Shown piece by piece: positions 17,298 to 25,574 of a stretch of DNA of 44,906 nt. The stretch is from the NCBI GenBank assembly GCA_024401225.1, contig JAKSLM010000020.1:1-44906 (forward strand), in the 5' to 3' direction. The first letter of the stretch is position 1, and each line of letters begins with the position of its first letter. Source of the stretch: Bacteroidaceae bacterium. Its GTDB lineage: Bacteria; Bacteroidota; Bacteroidia; Bacteroidales; Bacteroidaceae. The translations under genes and the position numbers were made by a program. The notes below the pieces were generated by a model, which did no database searches, had not been told where the DNA came from, and was given only the letters and a program-made list of their open reading frames with translations.

Positions 17298-19789
17298 TAT
17301 TTAATTACGAGTGCTCTCTGAATCATGTCGTTGAGCTTAGCGAAATGTGCCTGAGAGTCTGCATCACCACCATTCACGTTAGCAATACGGTTCTTGAGCT
17401 GTTTGAGAGTACGCAAAGCATATCCGCTGATAGAGCTGTTAGTATTCTGGTTCAAACTGATGAGACCTCTGACATACTGATCCTGAAGCTGTGCACGGTA
17501 GCGAGTCACCTTGGCACCATTCACAGCATCCTTCATGATGAGTGCTGTGAGGTCATCAAGATACTCACCTGCCTTGTACTCACCGTTGAGACCTGAAAAA
17601 CGGTTGAGGAGTAATGCTACAGCATTGCTTGCAATAGGAAGTGTAAGTTCCTGAGTATCGTCTGTCATACGTGAAGCATACTTCATGTTGCGGAGCCATA
17701 CAGGTTCTGTGAGAAGGTGGCGGTTGAAGTAGTCGAGTGCCTTCTTCTGGTTAGCCTTTGGATTTGGGCGGAAGATCTCGCCTGGCTGATCGACAGTCTT
17801 GAAGTCAACGTATGTACCACCGATATTGCCTGCCACATGACCTGCATAACGGAGGAACTGGCTGCGAATCTGGTTGTACACCTGAGTAAGGTTCTGGTTG
17901 TACATATCTGTCTTCTCGTAAGTCCACTCAGCAAGGTTGTCGAGTTCGCGCTTGAGGTTCTTGATACCATATTCACTTGCCTTCACAGCATCATCACCGA
18001 GGTCCTCAGTCTGACGACGAGGGTCTGTGCCGCGAAGTCCTTCACCATCACCCCACCAGAGGCGCTTGTTGCCTTCGAGATACTTCTTGCAAAGAGCCTC
18101 GAGAGCTTCGTGATCCTCTTCCGATGTCTTTGCATCAGGCATTACTGTGTATCCCCAACGGATAGCCCAGTCGTCGTAGTCGTTGATGCGAGGGAAGATG
18201 CCTTCATGGCTGATGCCATCTTCTGGCTGTGCTACATAGTTGAAACGAGCATAGTCCATGATAGATGGAGTGTGTCCATGAGCTTCAACCCATGCCTTGT
18301 TGCGGAGTGAGTCAACTGGTACTGTGCTTGAAGAACCGAAGTTGTGGCGAAGACCGAGAGTGTGGCCAACTTCGTGACTCGATACGAAACGGATGAGCTG
18401 ACCCATGAGTTCCTCATCGTACTTCATCTTGCGAGCAGCCTCATCGATCGATGATGCCTGAACCATGTACCAATCGTGCACAAGGCTCATAACGTTGTGG
18501 TACCAGCAGATGTGGCTCTCGAGGATCTCGCCTGTACGAGGGTCGCTGACATGAGGGCCGTAAGCATTCTCAATAGGAGATGCAAGGTAGCGGATCATGC
18601 TGTAGCGTGCATCCTCCATGCTCATGATGGAATCATTACCCTCTGGCCATTCGAGTGCATAGATGGCATTCTTGAAACCTGCCTTCTCAAATGCAGACTG
18701 CCAGTCGTTAACACCCTGGATGAGGTACTTGCGCCACTGCTTTGGAGTAGCAGGGTCGATATAATATACGATAGGCTTCTTTGGTTCTACGAGTTCACCA
18801 CGCTTATATGCCTCCATGTCCTCATCCTTTGGCTCAAGGCGCCAGCGAGATATGAAGGTATTCTTCTTCACACGCTGCTGCTGGTCGGTAAATTCATTGT
18901 AGCCTACTGTGAAGTAACCTACACGAGGATCGTAGTAGCGAGGGAGAAGCGGATTCTCAGGAAGCTGGATGAACGACACGTTGATACCGAACGTAACACG
19001 GCCAGTCTCTGCTGCCGATGGCATTGATGTCGACTGCGAAGCGTAAGTCTTGAGAAGACGGACCTCAGTATTCATTGGGAACGACTTGATGTCCTCAATG
19101 TTTGTGAGCTGACCCATCATACCACCGATGTTGAACGAACGCTTTGCAGAAGTGTTGAGGCCTGTCACTACGTTGTCGTCGTTGAGGAACTCATTAACCT
19201 TGATCTTGTAAAGCTTCTTTGCCTTATCATAGTTCTCAATCTTGAACTGTGCAAGCACAGGGTTCTCGTTTGAGATGGTAACAGCCTTGTTGATGATATT
19301 GGCTGTGTCAGCCACGTTCACAATCAGACGTGCACGAAGGAACATGCGCTCCTTATTTACAACCTGGAAGTAAACGGTCTGCTCGTTAATCTCCTCACCA
19401 CCGAACTTACCTGAGTTGGAAGGAGTGGAGATGAAGCGTGTTGTGGTAAGGATATCCTTGCCGATGAGTTTCTCTGGAATCTCAAAGAACCAGTCGTTGC
19501 CCATCTTAGTCACGTTGAAGAGACCTGGACGGTCGATATCAGGCTTCTTTACTGGAGGAGCAGCAGGCTTCTCACGCTTTGTGCGGACGAACTGAAGGGT
19601 ACCTGGTTCACGCTTCCAGTAGTACTCCGACTGCTTCTTTGGTTTCTTAGCCTTCTTGTCCTTCTTGCTGTCCTTCTTATCTTTCTTCTCCACCTTGGTA
19701 GTATCAGATGGAGCATCCTGTGCCATAGCACCATTTGCCGACCATCCGAGGAGGAGAACAAATGCTAATGCCTTTGCAGAAATATTCAT
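17297..19789 (-). CDS. Secreted zinc-dependent metalloprotease (DUF5117/DUF4953 type, metzincin-like)
   Basis: An 830-residue exported protein. It has a signal peptide (LAFVLLLGWSANGAMAQ) and then a lysine-rich stretch (about residues 32-52). The middle contains DUF5117-like sequence. The zinc site is HEVGHTLGLRH (His472, His476, His482), the extended HExxHxxGxxH form of metzincins, and SIMDYARFNYVA about 35 residues on supplies a Met-turn. The usual Bacteroidetes relatives have this same arrangement. It is probably periplasmic or surface located; the substrate is unknown. It sits 26 nt after the DUF1015 gene and overlaps yigZ. Confidence 0.9.
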   Translation of the reverse strand: MNISAKALAFVLLLGWSANGAMAQDAPSDTTKVEKKDKKDSKKDKKAKKPKKQSEYYWKREPGTLQFVRTKREKPAAPPVKKPDIDRPGLFNVTKMGNDWFFEIPEKLIGKDILTTTRFISTPSNSGKFGGEEINEQTVYFQVVNKERMFLRARLIVNVADTANIINKAVTISNENPVLAQFKIENYDKAKKLYKIKVNEFLNDDNVVTGLNTSAKRSFNIGGMMGQLTNIEDIKSFPMNTEVRLLKTYASQSTSMPSAAETGRVTFGINVSFIQLPENPLLPRYYDPRVGYFTVGYNEFTDQQQRVKKNTFISRWRLEPKDEDMEAYKRGELVEPKKPIVYYIDPATPKQWRKYLIQGVNDWQSAFEKAGFKNAIYALEWPEGNDSIMSMEDARYSMIRYLASPIENAYGPHVSDPRTGEILESHICWYHNVMSLVHDWYMVQASSIDEAARKMKYDEELMGQLIRFVSSHEVGHTLGLRHNFGSSSTVPVDSLRNKAWVEAHGHTPSIMDYARFNYVAQPEDGISHEGIFPRINDYDDWAIRWGYTVMPDAKTSEEDHEALEALCKKYLEGNKRLWWGDGEGLRGTDPRRQTEDLGDDAVKASEYGIKNLKRELDNLAEWTYEKTDMYNQNLTQVYNQIRSQFLRYAGHVAGNIGGTYVDFKTVDQPGEIFRPNPKANQKKALDYFNRHLLTEPVWLRNMKYASRMTDDTQELTLPIASNAVALLLNRFSGLNGEYKAGEYLDDLTALIMKDAVNGAKVTRYRAQLQDQYVRGLISLNQNTNSSISGYALRTLKQLKNRIANVNGGDADSQAHFAKLNDMIQRALVIK

Positions 19790-19815
19790 ATTGATCAGTT
19801 GTTCTGGTTAGGTTA

Positions 19816-21084
19816 TTATGAAAGCTTGTGGATGATGAGACCTGAACGGAGCTTTGGCTCGAACCATGTAGCCTTAGGAGGCATGATATTGCCTGAGTCG
19901 GCGATATCCATGATCTGCTGCATAGTTACAGGATAGAGGGCGAGGGCTGTCTTCATCTCACCATTGTCTACACGGCGCTTGAGTTCACCGAGACCACGCA
20001 AGCCACCAACAAAGTCGATGCGCTTGTCGCGACGAAGGTCCTTGATGCCAAGGATTTCATCGAGGATAAGCTTGGATGAGATGCTGACATCGAGTACGCC
20101 GATTGGGTCGTTCTCATCGTATGTGCCTGGCTTAGCCTTGAGCGAGTACCATTCGCCATCAAGGTAAAGCGAGAACTCGTGGAGTTCCTGAGCGCGATAC
20201 TCCTCACTACCCTTCTTCTCTACTACAAAGTTCTTCTCAAGTGCTGCAATGAACTCTGCTGATGAGAGACCATTGAGATCCTTGATGACACGGTTGTAGT
20301 CGAGGATGGTGAGCTGGCTTGCAGGGAAGCATACTGCCATAAAGTAGTTGTACTCCTCATCGCCCTTGTGGTTAGGGTTCTGCTTAGCCTTCTCAGCACC
20401 TACGAGGGCTGCTGCAGCCGAACGGTGGTGACCGTCAGCAATGTAGAGGTTAGGCATCTTACCAAACTCCTCTGTGATAGTCTTGATGTCGGCATCATCG
20501 CTTACACACCATACCTTGTGGCCGAAGCCATCGATAGGAGCAATAAAGTCGTATACAGGTTCAGTCTTAGCATACTTCTCGATGAGTGCGAGAAGCACCT
20601 CATTGTCTGGATATGCAAAGAATACTGGCTCGATGTTGGCATCGTTGACACGAACGTGCTTCATACGGTCTTCTTCCTTGTCGGCACGTGTAAGCTCATG
20701 CTTCTTGATGACGCCAGTCTGATAGTCGCCGCTGTAAGCACCAACCACGATACCGTACTGAGTCTTTACCTGATTGTTGTTGGCTGGGAGGCACGATGTC
20801 TGTGCATAAATATAGTACTGCTCCTTCTCATCCTGAACGAGCCATCCATTGTCCTGGAACTTCTTGAACTGACGGGCAGCCTCTTCGTATACTCGAGGAT
20901 CGTACTCGCTTGTACCTGGCTCGAAGTTGATTTCTGGTTTGATGATGTGATAGAGTGACTTCTCGTTGTCACCTGCTTCTACACGTGCTTCTTCTGAATC
21001 AAGCACATCGTATGGACGAGATTCTACTTCCTCGACCAACTCTTTTGGAGGACGAACCCCCTTGAAAGGTTTGATAATTGCCAT
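19816..21084 (-). CDS. DUF1015 family protein
   Basis: A 422-residue cytoplasmic protein of the DUF1015 family. The N-terminus IKPFKGVRPPKELVEEVESRPYDVLDSEEAR and the central NLYIADGHHRSAAAA (DGHHR, residues 217-221) are the family signatures. The DGHHR motif recalls the ParB/sulfiredoxin-like fold, in which the archaeal serine kinase SerK also has a GHHR-type motif. DUF1015 genes are, from memory, often beside serA/serC in Bacteroidetes; no ser gene is present in this window. A role in phosphoserine metabolism is therefore only a suggestion. It is the first gene of a minus-strand unit with the metalloprotease and yigZ. Confidence 0.85.
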   Translation of the reverse strand: MAIIKPFKGVRPPKELVEEVESRPYDVLDSEEARVEAGDNEKSLYHIIKPEINFEPGTSEYDPRVYEEAARQFKKFQDNGWLVQDEKEQYYIYAQTSCLPANNNQVKTQYGIVVGAYSGDYQTGVIKKHELTRADKEEDRMKHVRVNDANIEPVFFAYPDNEVLLALIEKYAKTEPVYDFIAPIDGFGHKVWCVSDDADIKTITEEFGKMPNLYIADGHHRSAAAALVGAEKAKQNPNHKGDEEYNYFMAVCFPASQLTILDYNRVIKDLNGLSSAEFIAALEKNFVVEKKGSEEYRAQELHEFSLYLDGEWYSLKAKPGTYDENDPIGVLDVSISSKLILDEILGIKDLRRDKRIDFVGGLRGLGELKRRVDNGEMKTALALYPVTMQQIMDIADSGNIMPPKATWFEPKLRSGLIIHKLS

Positions 21085-21171
21085 TTTATGTTATGTTTAT
21101 ATTACGATTGTCATTACTTTTTACCTTAGTACAGCCTCTAATGATTATGAAGTGCAAAAAGCTAACGGATG

Positions 21172-21179
21172 CAAAGGTA
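21172..21179 (-). promoter_or_regulatory. Probable -7 box for the DUF1015-protease-yigZ unit
   Basis: Minus-strand TACCTTTG matches TAnnTTTG about 90 nt upstream of the DUF1015 start. No TTTG is found at the usual -33 distance. It lies in the 178-nt gap that separates this unit from udk. Confidence 0.5.
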
Positions 21180-21262
21180 CATATTTTTCTTCACATACGT
21201 ACCATATTTTATAAAAACTTTGCAAAATGACGCTTCATAAGCCAACTGTATCCGCCATAGGC

Positions 21263-21880
21263 TTACTTTTCGAGCGCCTCGTTGATATAAGCCTTCAGCA
21301 CATCAACCACCGCCTGCGACTCGCCTGTACTGCTTGCAGGAAGTATGATGTCGGCATACTGTTTTGTTGGTTCGATGAACTGGTTGTGCATAGGTTTCAG
21401 CACGCGGCGGTACACATCGACCGACATCTCAAGAGGATGTCCACGCTCAATAATGTCACGAACTATGATGCGCAGCAAACGTTCGTCGGCAGGAACATCA
21501 ACAAAGATTTTGAGGTCCATCTGATCGCGGAGACGCTTATCATGAAGAGCCATAATGCCCTCGATAATGATGACTTTCTTCGGTTCCACATGTACCGTCT
21601 CCGGCATTCGTGTACACTCAAAATAAGAGTATGTAGGTTGTTCGATTGCGTTGCCCTTTTTCAGTTCCTCAATCTGCTCAACAAACAGATTCCAATCGAA
21701 AGCATCTGGGTGATCGAAGTTGGTCTTCTTGCGCACTTCGAGCGGAAGATGACTCTGGTCGTTATAGTAAGAGTCCTGCGGAATGACACTTACGCTGCCC
21801 TCTGGAAGAGCCTCAACAAGCTTGCGGACAATGGTTGTCTTGCCCGACCCGGTTCCTCCTGTTATTCCTATGATTATCAT
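21263..21880 (-). CDS. udk: Uridine kinase
   Basis: Phosphorylates uridine and cytidine in pyrimidine salvage. The 205-residue length is normal. The P-loop GITGGTGSGKTT is at residues 5-16, the family motif DSYYND follows (PQDSYYNDQSHLP), then FDHPDAFDWNLF and the DVPADERLLRIIVRDIIERGH segment with the lid Args. It lies 37 nt after the YqiA-like gene, as the last member of a three-gene minus-strand group with an ABC ATPase. Confidence 0.96.
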   Translation of the reverse strand: MIIIGITGGTGSGKTTIVRKLVEALPEGSVSVIPQDSYYNDQSHLPLEVRKKTNFDHPDAFDWNLFVEQIEELKKGNAIEQPTYSYFECTRMPETVHVEPKKVIIIEGIMALHDKRLRDQMDLKIFVDVPADERLLRIIVRDIIERGHPLEMSVDVYRRVLKPMHNQFIEPTKQYADIILPASSTGESQAVVDVLKAYINEALEK

Positions 21881-21917
21881 GGTGTATTACTAATTATCTT
21901 AAAGTGTTGGTATATTT

Positions 21918-22508
21918 TTATCCGAGCATCGCTCTGACCTCTTCAATCATCGGTAGGATAGCCTTCTTGATGACCTTATCGTTCAACTGATGTTCGCCAT
22001 CAAAACGTATTACACGATCGGCAGGATAGTTCTTCTTGAACACAGCTTCAGCATTGGTCACCGTTGTGTCGTGAAGACCTACAAAGCACCACACGTTTTC
22101 CTTATCTTCTGGTGTAATGCCCTTGAACTGCTGGCGCTCCATCTGGTTGTGATGCTGTATGATGTCCTTCGTGATCTTAAAGGTCTTGGCACCATCATAG
22201 CGTCCATTATAAAACTTGTGCTCACCTGTCTTCATACCTTTTGACATAGTCGACATGTTGAAGGCTGGATTAACGAGGAAACGTCGGTAGCCTCTCATCT
22301 GCTGAGCATACATGCCGCCCATAGAGGTACCGATGATGAGATCTGGCTTCTGCTCGTCGACATACGAGAGAAGGTAAGGCAGAGCCTCAACAGGATCGAT
22401 AGGAATGTCGGGTGCAACGACCTCATCGTCTGGAAGCATGTTGCGAAGATTCTCGACCGTACCGCTGGCATGTGAAGAACCAAATCCGTGGAAATATATT
22501 ATCTTCAT
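21918..22508 (-). CDS. YqiA/YcfP-like alpha/beta hydrolase
   Basis: A 196-residue alpha/beta hydrolase of the YqiA/YcfP family, whose members are small esterases. IYFHGFGSS near the start forms the oxyanion turn, GTSMGG carries the nucleophile Ser62, GLHDTTV carries the likely acid Asp147, and GEHQLND the likely His173. There is no signal peptide, so it is cytoplasmic. The natural substrate is unknown. It begins 7 nt after the ABC ATPase stop, suggesting coupled expression. Confidence 0.82.
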   Translation of the reverse strand: MKIIYFHGFGSSHASGTVENLRNMLPDDEVVAPDIPIDPVEALPYLLSYVDEQKPDLIIGTSMGGMYAQQMRGYRRFLVNPAFNMSTMSKGMKTGEHKFYNGRYDGAKTFKITKDIIQHHNQMERQQFKGITPEDKENVWCFVGLHDTTVTNAEAVFKKNYPADRVIRFDGEHQLNDKVIKKAILPMIEEVRAMLG

Positions 22509-22515
22509 TTCTGTG

Positions 22516-24111
22516 TTACTTGTTTTTCTTAAGGAATATCTTATGGTCTATGTTCTTTGGCAACTCTTCCTCATAGTGAGTCACCATGATCATTGTCTTG
22601 TTCTTGCGCTTACAGAAGGTCTCGATCACATCCTTTACAAGACGGCGATTTCGCATATCAAGACCATGGAGAGGTTCGTCAAGAATAAGGAGTGAAGGAT
22701 CCTTTACAAAGGCACGAGCCAAAAGGACAAGGCGCTGCTCTCCGCTCGAGAGGTTGAGGAACGAGGTGTCGGCATACTTACGGATGCCAAATATGTCCAT
22801 CCAGTATTCGCACACGGCACGCTGTTCTGGTTTTGGTTTCTTATACAGACCGCTTGCATCCGACAATCCACTTGCCACAATATCAACACTTGCCACATCC
22901 TTCATATAGGCACGATGCATCTCAGGCGAGATGTAGCCGATGTGCTTCTTTATGTCCCAGATGCTCTCGCCCGTACCACGCTGATGGTCAAAGAGAATGA
23001 TGTTGTTTGCATAGGCCTGAGGATTGTCGGCACACACGATGCTGAGCAAGGTGCTCTTGCCTGCTCCGTTCTCACCACTCAATGCCCAATGTTCGCCATT
23101 CATGACTGTAAACGAAAGGTCCTTGAGTATGGTACGCTCGCCATATCGTATATTGACATTCTTGAAGTCGATCACATGCTTTGTGCCAAGCTCGGCTTCT
23201 GTATCTGCATCGGCAGAATAAGGCATGTCAAGGATGGACTGCATCTTCTCGTCCGATAGGACTTGCGATGGCACAGGAGCCAGACTGTCCTTATACTCCT
23301 GTAGGGTCATCTTAGGTTTCATGTCCATTCCCTCAATAGGTATAACATGAGTGATGAACGATGGTATGTCGTCTGTCTTTGAGAGGACAAGAATGATCTG
23401 TATGCTTGTCTCCTTAGTAATGATAGTCAGGAACTCATGAAGCTGCTTGCGCGCATTGACGTCAAGTCCGATGAACGGGTTGTCCATGATGAGCATGCGA
23501 GGATTGGTGAGCAAGGTCTTTGTGAGCTGGAACTTACGCAACTCTCCGCTCGAAAGCATGATGATGTGCTTGTCGACCAACTGGTCAAGATGGAAGATCT
23601 CATACAGGCGGTCACGCATCTGTTCCATGTCCTTTCTTACCGCCATGCGGTCAGCCTCTTCCTTGGCTTCACGCTCCTGTCGCTGAGCGTCGGTCTCATC
23701 GCGTACAACGAACTTATCAAAGTTGCTCTTGCGAGTCACGCCTTTCTCTGCAATGTCGAAAGCCTCATCGAGAAGCGTGCCCACGAGTGGAGTCTCATCG
23801 ATGTCGTTCTGGTTCCATCGTTGCTGATAGTAGTATACTCCTTCGTTGGTTCCATACGAGTCGCGGAACGTGAGATACTTGATATTGTCGCTTACCATCT
23901 TTGCCTTCGACGGACTGAAATCGTACTTCACTTCTGTCATAAGAAGAGCGTGCTTGCCTGTCAATATATCTACAAACATACTCTTACCTCCACCATTGCT
24001 TCCCACTATGGCTACGTGCTCGCCATGAAGGATTTCAAGGTCGATTGGGTTGGCCATCCTATATAAAGGATGACGTGCCACACCATTCTTTATTTCTATT
24101 GTTTTTTGCAT
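22516..24111 (-). CDS. Soluble ABC ATPase with two nucleotide-binding domains, first one degenerate
   Basis: A 531-residue protein with two ABC domains and no membrane segment, resembling ModF/PhrA-type ATPases. Domain 1 has Walker A GSNGGGKS (37-44), signature LSSGE (186-190) and Walker B MLIMDNP, where Asn211 replaces the catalytic Glu; the switch region reads LSKTDD, lacking the usual His. It also has an insertion of about 70 residues after Walker A. Domain 2 is complete: GENGAGKS (346-353), LSSGEQR, LLILDEPLHGLD and MVTHYEEE. ATP hydrolysis is probably done at one site only. The role is unknown; no partner permease is nearby. Confidence 0.87.
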   Translation of the reverse strand: MQKTIEIKNGVARHPLYRMANPIDLEILHGEHVAIVGSNGGGKSMFVDILTGKHALLMTEVKYDFSPSKAKMVSDNIKYLTFRDSYGTNEGVYYYQQRWNQNDIDETPLVGTLLDEAFDIAEKGVTRKSNFDKFVVRDETDAQRQEREAKEEADRMAVRKDMEQMRDRLYEIFHLDQLVDKHIIMLSSGELRKFQLTKTLLTNPRMLIMDNPFIGLDVNARKQLHEFLTIITKETSIQIILVLSKTDDIPSFITHVIPIEGMDMKPKMTLQEYKDSLAPVPSQVLSDEKMQSILDMPYSADADTEAELGTKHVIDFKNVNIRYGERTILKDLSFTVMNGEHWALSGENGAGKSTLLSIVCADNPQAYANNIILFDHQRGTGESIWDIKKHIGYISPEMHRAYMKDVASVDIVASGLSDASGLYKKPKPEQRAVCEYWMDIFGIRKYADTSFLNLSSGEQRLVLLARAFVKDPSLLILDEPLHGLDMRNRRLVKDVIETFCKRKNKTMIMVTHYEEELPKNIDHKIFLKKNK

Positions 24112-24131
24112 ATCTTCGTTAATTTTCTATG

Positions 24132-24139
24132 CAAAGTTA
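24132..24139 (-). promoter_or_regulatory. Possible -7 box for the ABC ATPase unit
   Basis: Minus-strand TAACTTTG matches TAnnTTTG, 20 nt upstream of the ABC ATPase start. No clear -33 box. It is paired with a plus-strand box at 24183 in a divergent intergenic region of 95 nt. Confidence 0.45.
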
Positions 24140-24160
24140 GAGTTTTTTGAACAAATATTA

Positions 24161-24190
24161 CTTGCAACTCACATTTTTTTCATACATTTG
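24161..24190 (+). promoter_or_regulatory. Probable promoter of the T9SS plug gene
   Basis: TACATTTG at 24183-24190 is a -7 match; CTTG at 24161-24164, 18 nt upstream, is a weak -33 match. Transcription would start near 24196, only about ten bases before the ATG at 24207. This position rules out the more upstream ATGs at 24147 and 24192 as starts. Confidence 0.55.
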
Positions 24191-24206
24191 TATGGATTTT
24201 TTAGAA

Positions 24207-25454
24207 ATGAAACGACATACATTACACATAATAGCCCTATTGCTTACATTCTCCCTTGCAATCAATGCACAGGAGAGTGGCGTTTTTGTCAACAACCTAA
24301 AGAGCATGCAAGTCAAGCCAAACGGCGAATGGGACCAGCCGCCTGTCATGCTTCTGGCACGTGGACAATACATGGAGATCACGTTCGATGATCTGCAACA
24401 CAACTTTGTTCGTTACACCTATCGCATCACGCATTGCAATAGCGACTGGACACGTTCCGACCTTCTTGTGTCGGAATACATGGACGGCTTTGAAGAGAAC
24501 CGTCTGGAGGATTATGAACAAAGCATGACTACCGAGATGGACTACAACCACTACCGCCTCACTATTCCTAACGACGATGTACGACTGCTGGTGAGTGGCA
24601 ACTACATAGTCGACATCTATGGAGAGGACGATGAGGACGAACCTGTGGCACGTGCATGCTTCTCGGTCGTAGAACCAAGAGTAGGTATTGATATCAGCGT
24701 GTCGGGCAATACTGATATCGATACATACGAGAGCCATCAGCAGGTGAGTTTCTCTATCAACTATAGTGGAATGCAAGTCAAGAACCCTTCGAGCGACTTC
24801 AAGCCTGTAGTGCTTCAGAACCGCCGATGGGACAATCATGTGCGCGACATCATGCCGACCTATATGCCAATCAACAAACTGATCTACGAGCACGTCAATG
24901 CGCTCATCTTTGATGCTGGTGCAGAATACCGCCGTTTCGAGATTCTCGACCGCCACACTCCTACCATGCGAGTAGACCGTATGCAGTACGATGGCGACTA
25001 CTATCATGCCATTCTCTTTGAGGACGAGCAGCGCACCGCCTACTTCTTCGACCACGATCAGGACGGACACTACTTTGTGCGCCACTTTGATGATGATAAC
25101 AATGAGACTGAGTCAGACTACTTCTACACTCACTTCTCGCTCAAGATGCCTGCCCTACCAGGAGGCGACGTATACATCAACGGTGAACTGACCAACAACC
25201 GCATCTCAGAGGAATACAAGATGGAGTACAACCTCATCGACCATTGCTACGAGATTGTACTTCCGCTCAAGCAAGGTGCCTACAACTACCAGTACCTTTT
25301 CGTAAGGGATGGAGAGACTGTAGGTCACACCGGTCCATGCGAAGGCAACTTCCACCAAACAGAAAATGAGTACATCATATACGTTTATTACCGCGATTTC
25401 GGTGACCGCTACGATCGCCTCGTAGGCTTCCAACAGATAAAGACGACGCTGTAG
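24207..25454 (+). CDS. Type IX secretion system plug protein (DUF5103)
   Basis: A 415-residue exported protein of the DUF5103/T9SS plug family. In Flavobacterium the homologue plugs the giant SprA outer-membrane channel on its periplasmic side between transport events. The start at 24207 gives a proper signal peptide (MKRHTLHIIALLLTFSLAINAQ). The N-terminal domain is recognised by FVNNLKSMQVKPNGEWDQPP and FVRYTYRITHCNSDWTRSDL. Other T9SS genes are not in the window, but the glycosidase at 32488 has a T9SS-like sorting tail. The next gene is a secreted amidase, 120 nt away across a repeat array. Confidence 0.88.
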   Translation: MKRHTLHIIALLLTFSLAINAQESGVFVNNLKSMQVKPNGEWDQPPVMLLARGQYMEITFDDLQHNFVRYTYRITHCNSDWTRSDLLVSEYMDGFEENRLEDYEQSMTTEMDYNHYRLTIPNDDVRLLVSGNYIVDIYGEDDEDEPVARACFSVVEPRVGIDISVSGNTDIDTYESHQQVSFSINYSGMQVKNPSSDFKPVVLQNRRWDNHVRDIMPTYMPINKLIYEHVNALIFDAGAEYRRFEILDRHTPTMRVDRMQYDGDYYHAILFEDEQRTAYFFDHDQDGHYFVRHFDDDNNETESDYFYTHFSLKMPALPGGDVYINGELTNNRISEEYKMEYNLIDHCYEIVLPLKQGAYNYQYLFVRDGETVGHTGPCEGNFHQTENEYIIYVYYRDFGDRYDRLVGFQQIKTTL

Positions 25455-25463
25455 GAGTCAGAG

Positions 25464-25550
25464 ATTAATTTAGTCGGTTAAACGGCTATACGATTAGACG
25501 GTTAAGAAATTAATCGGTTAAACGACTATACGATTAAAACGGTTAAAAAC
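25464..25550. repeat. 8-nt-unit tandem array with 40-nt higher order
   Basis: From 25475 the sequence reads in consecutive eight-base units of consensus CGGTTAAA: CGGTTAAA, CGGCTATA, CGATTAGA, CGGTTAAG, AAATTAAT, then again CGGTTAAA, CGACTATA, CGATTAAA, one extra A, and CGGTTAAA. The five-unit block at 25475-25514 recurs at 25515 with few changes. It fills most of the 120-nt gap between the T9SS plug gene and the amidase gene. Confidence 0.8.
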
Positions 25551-25574
25551 GTTTCCAACACTTAAACAACAACA

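Noticed and set aside
24297-25085. 262-codon open frame on the minus strand opposite the T9SS plug gene
   Set aside because: Shadow frame; the plus-strand protein has recognised family motifs.
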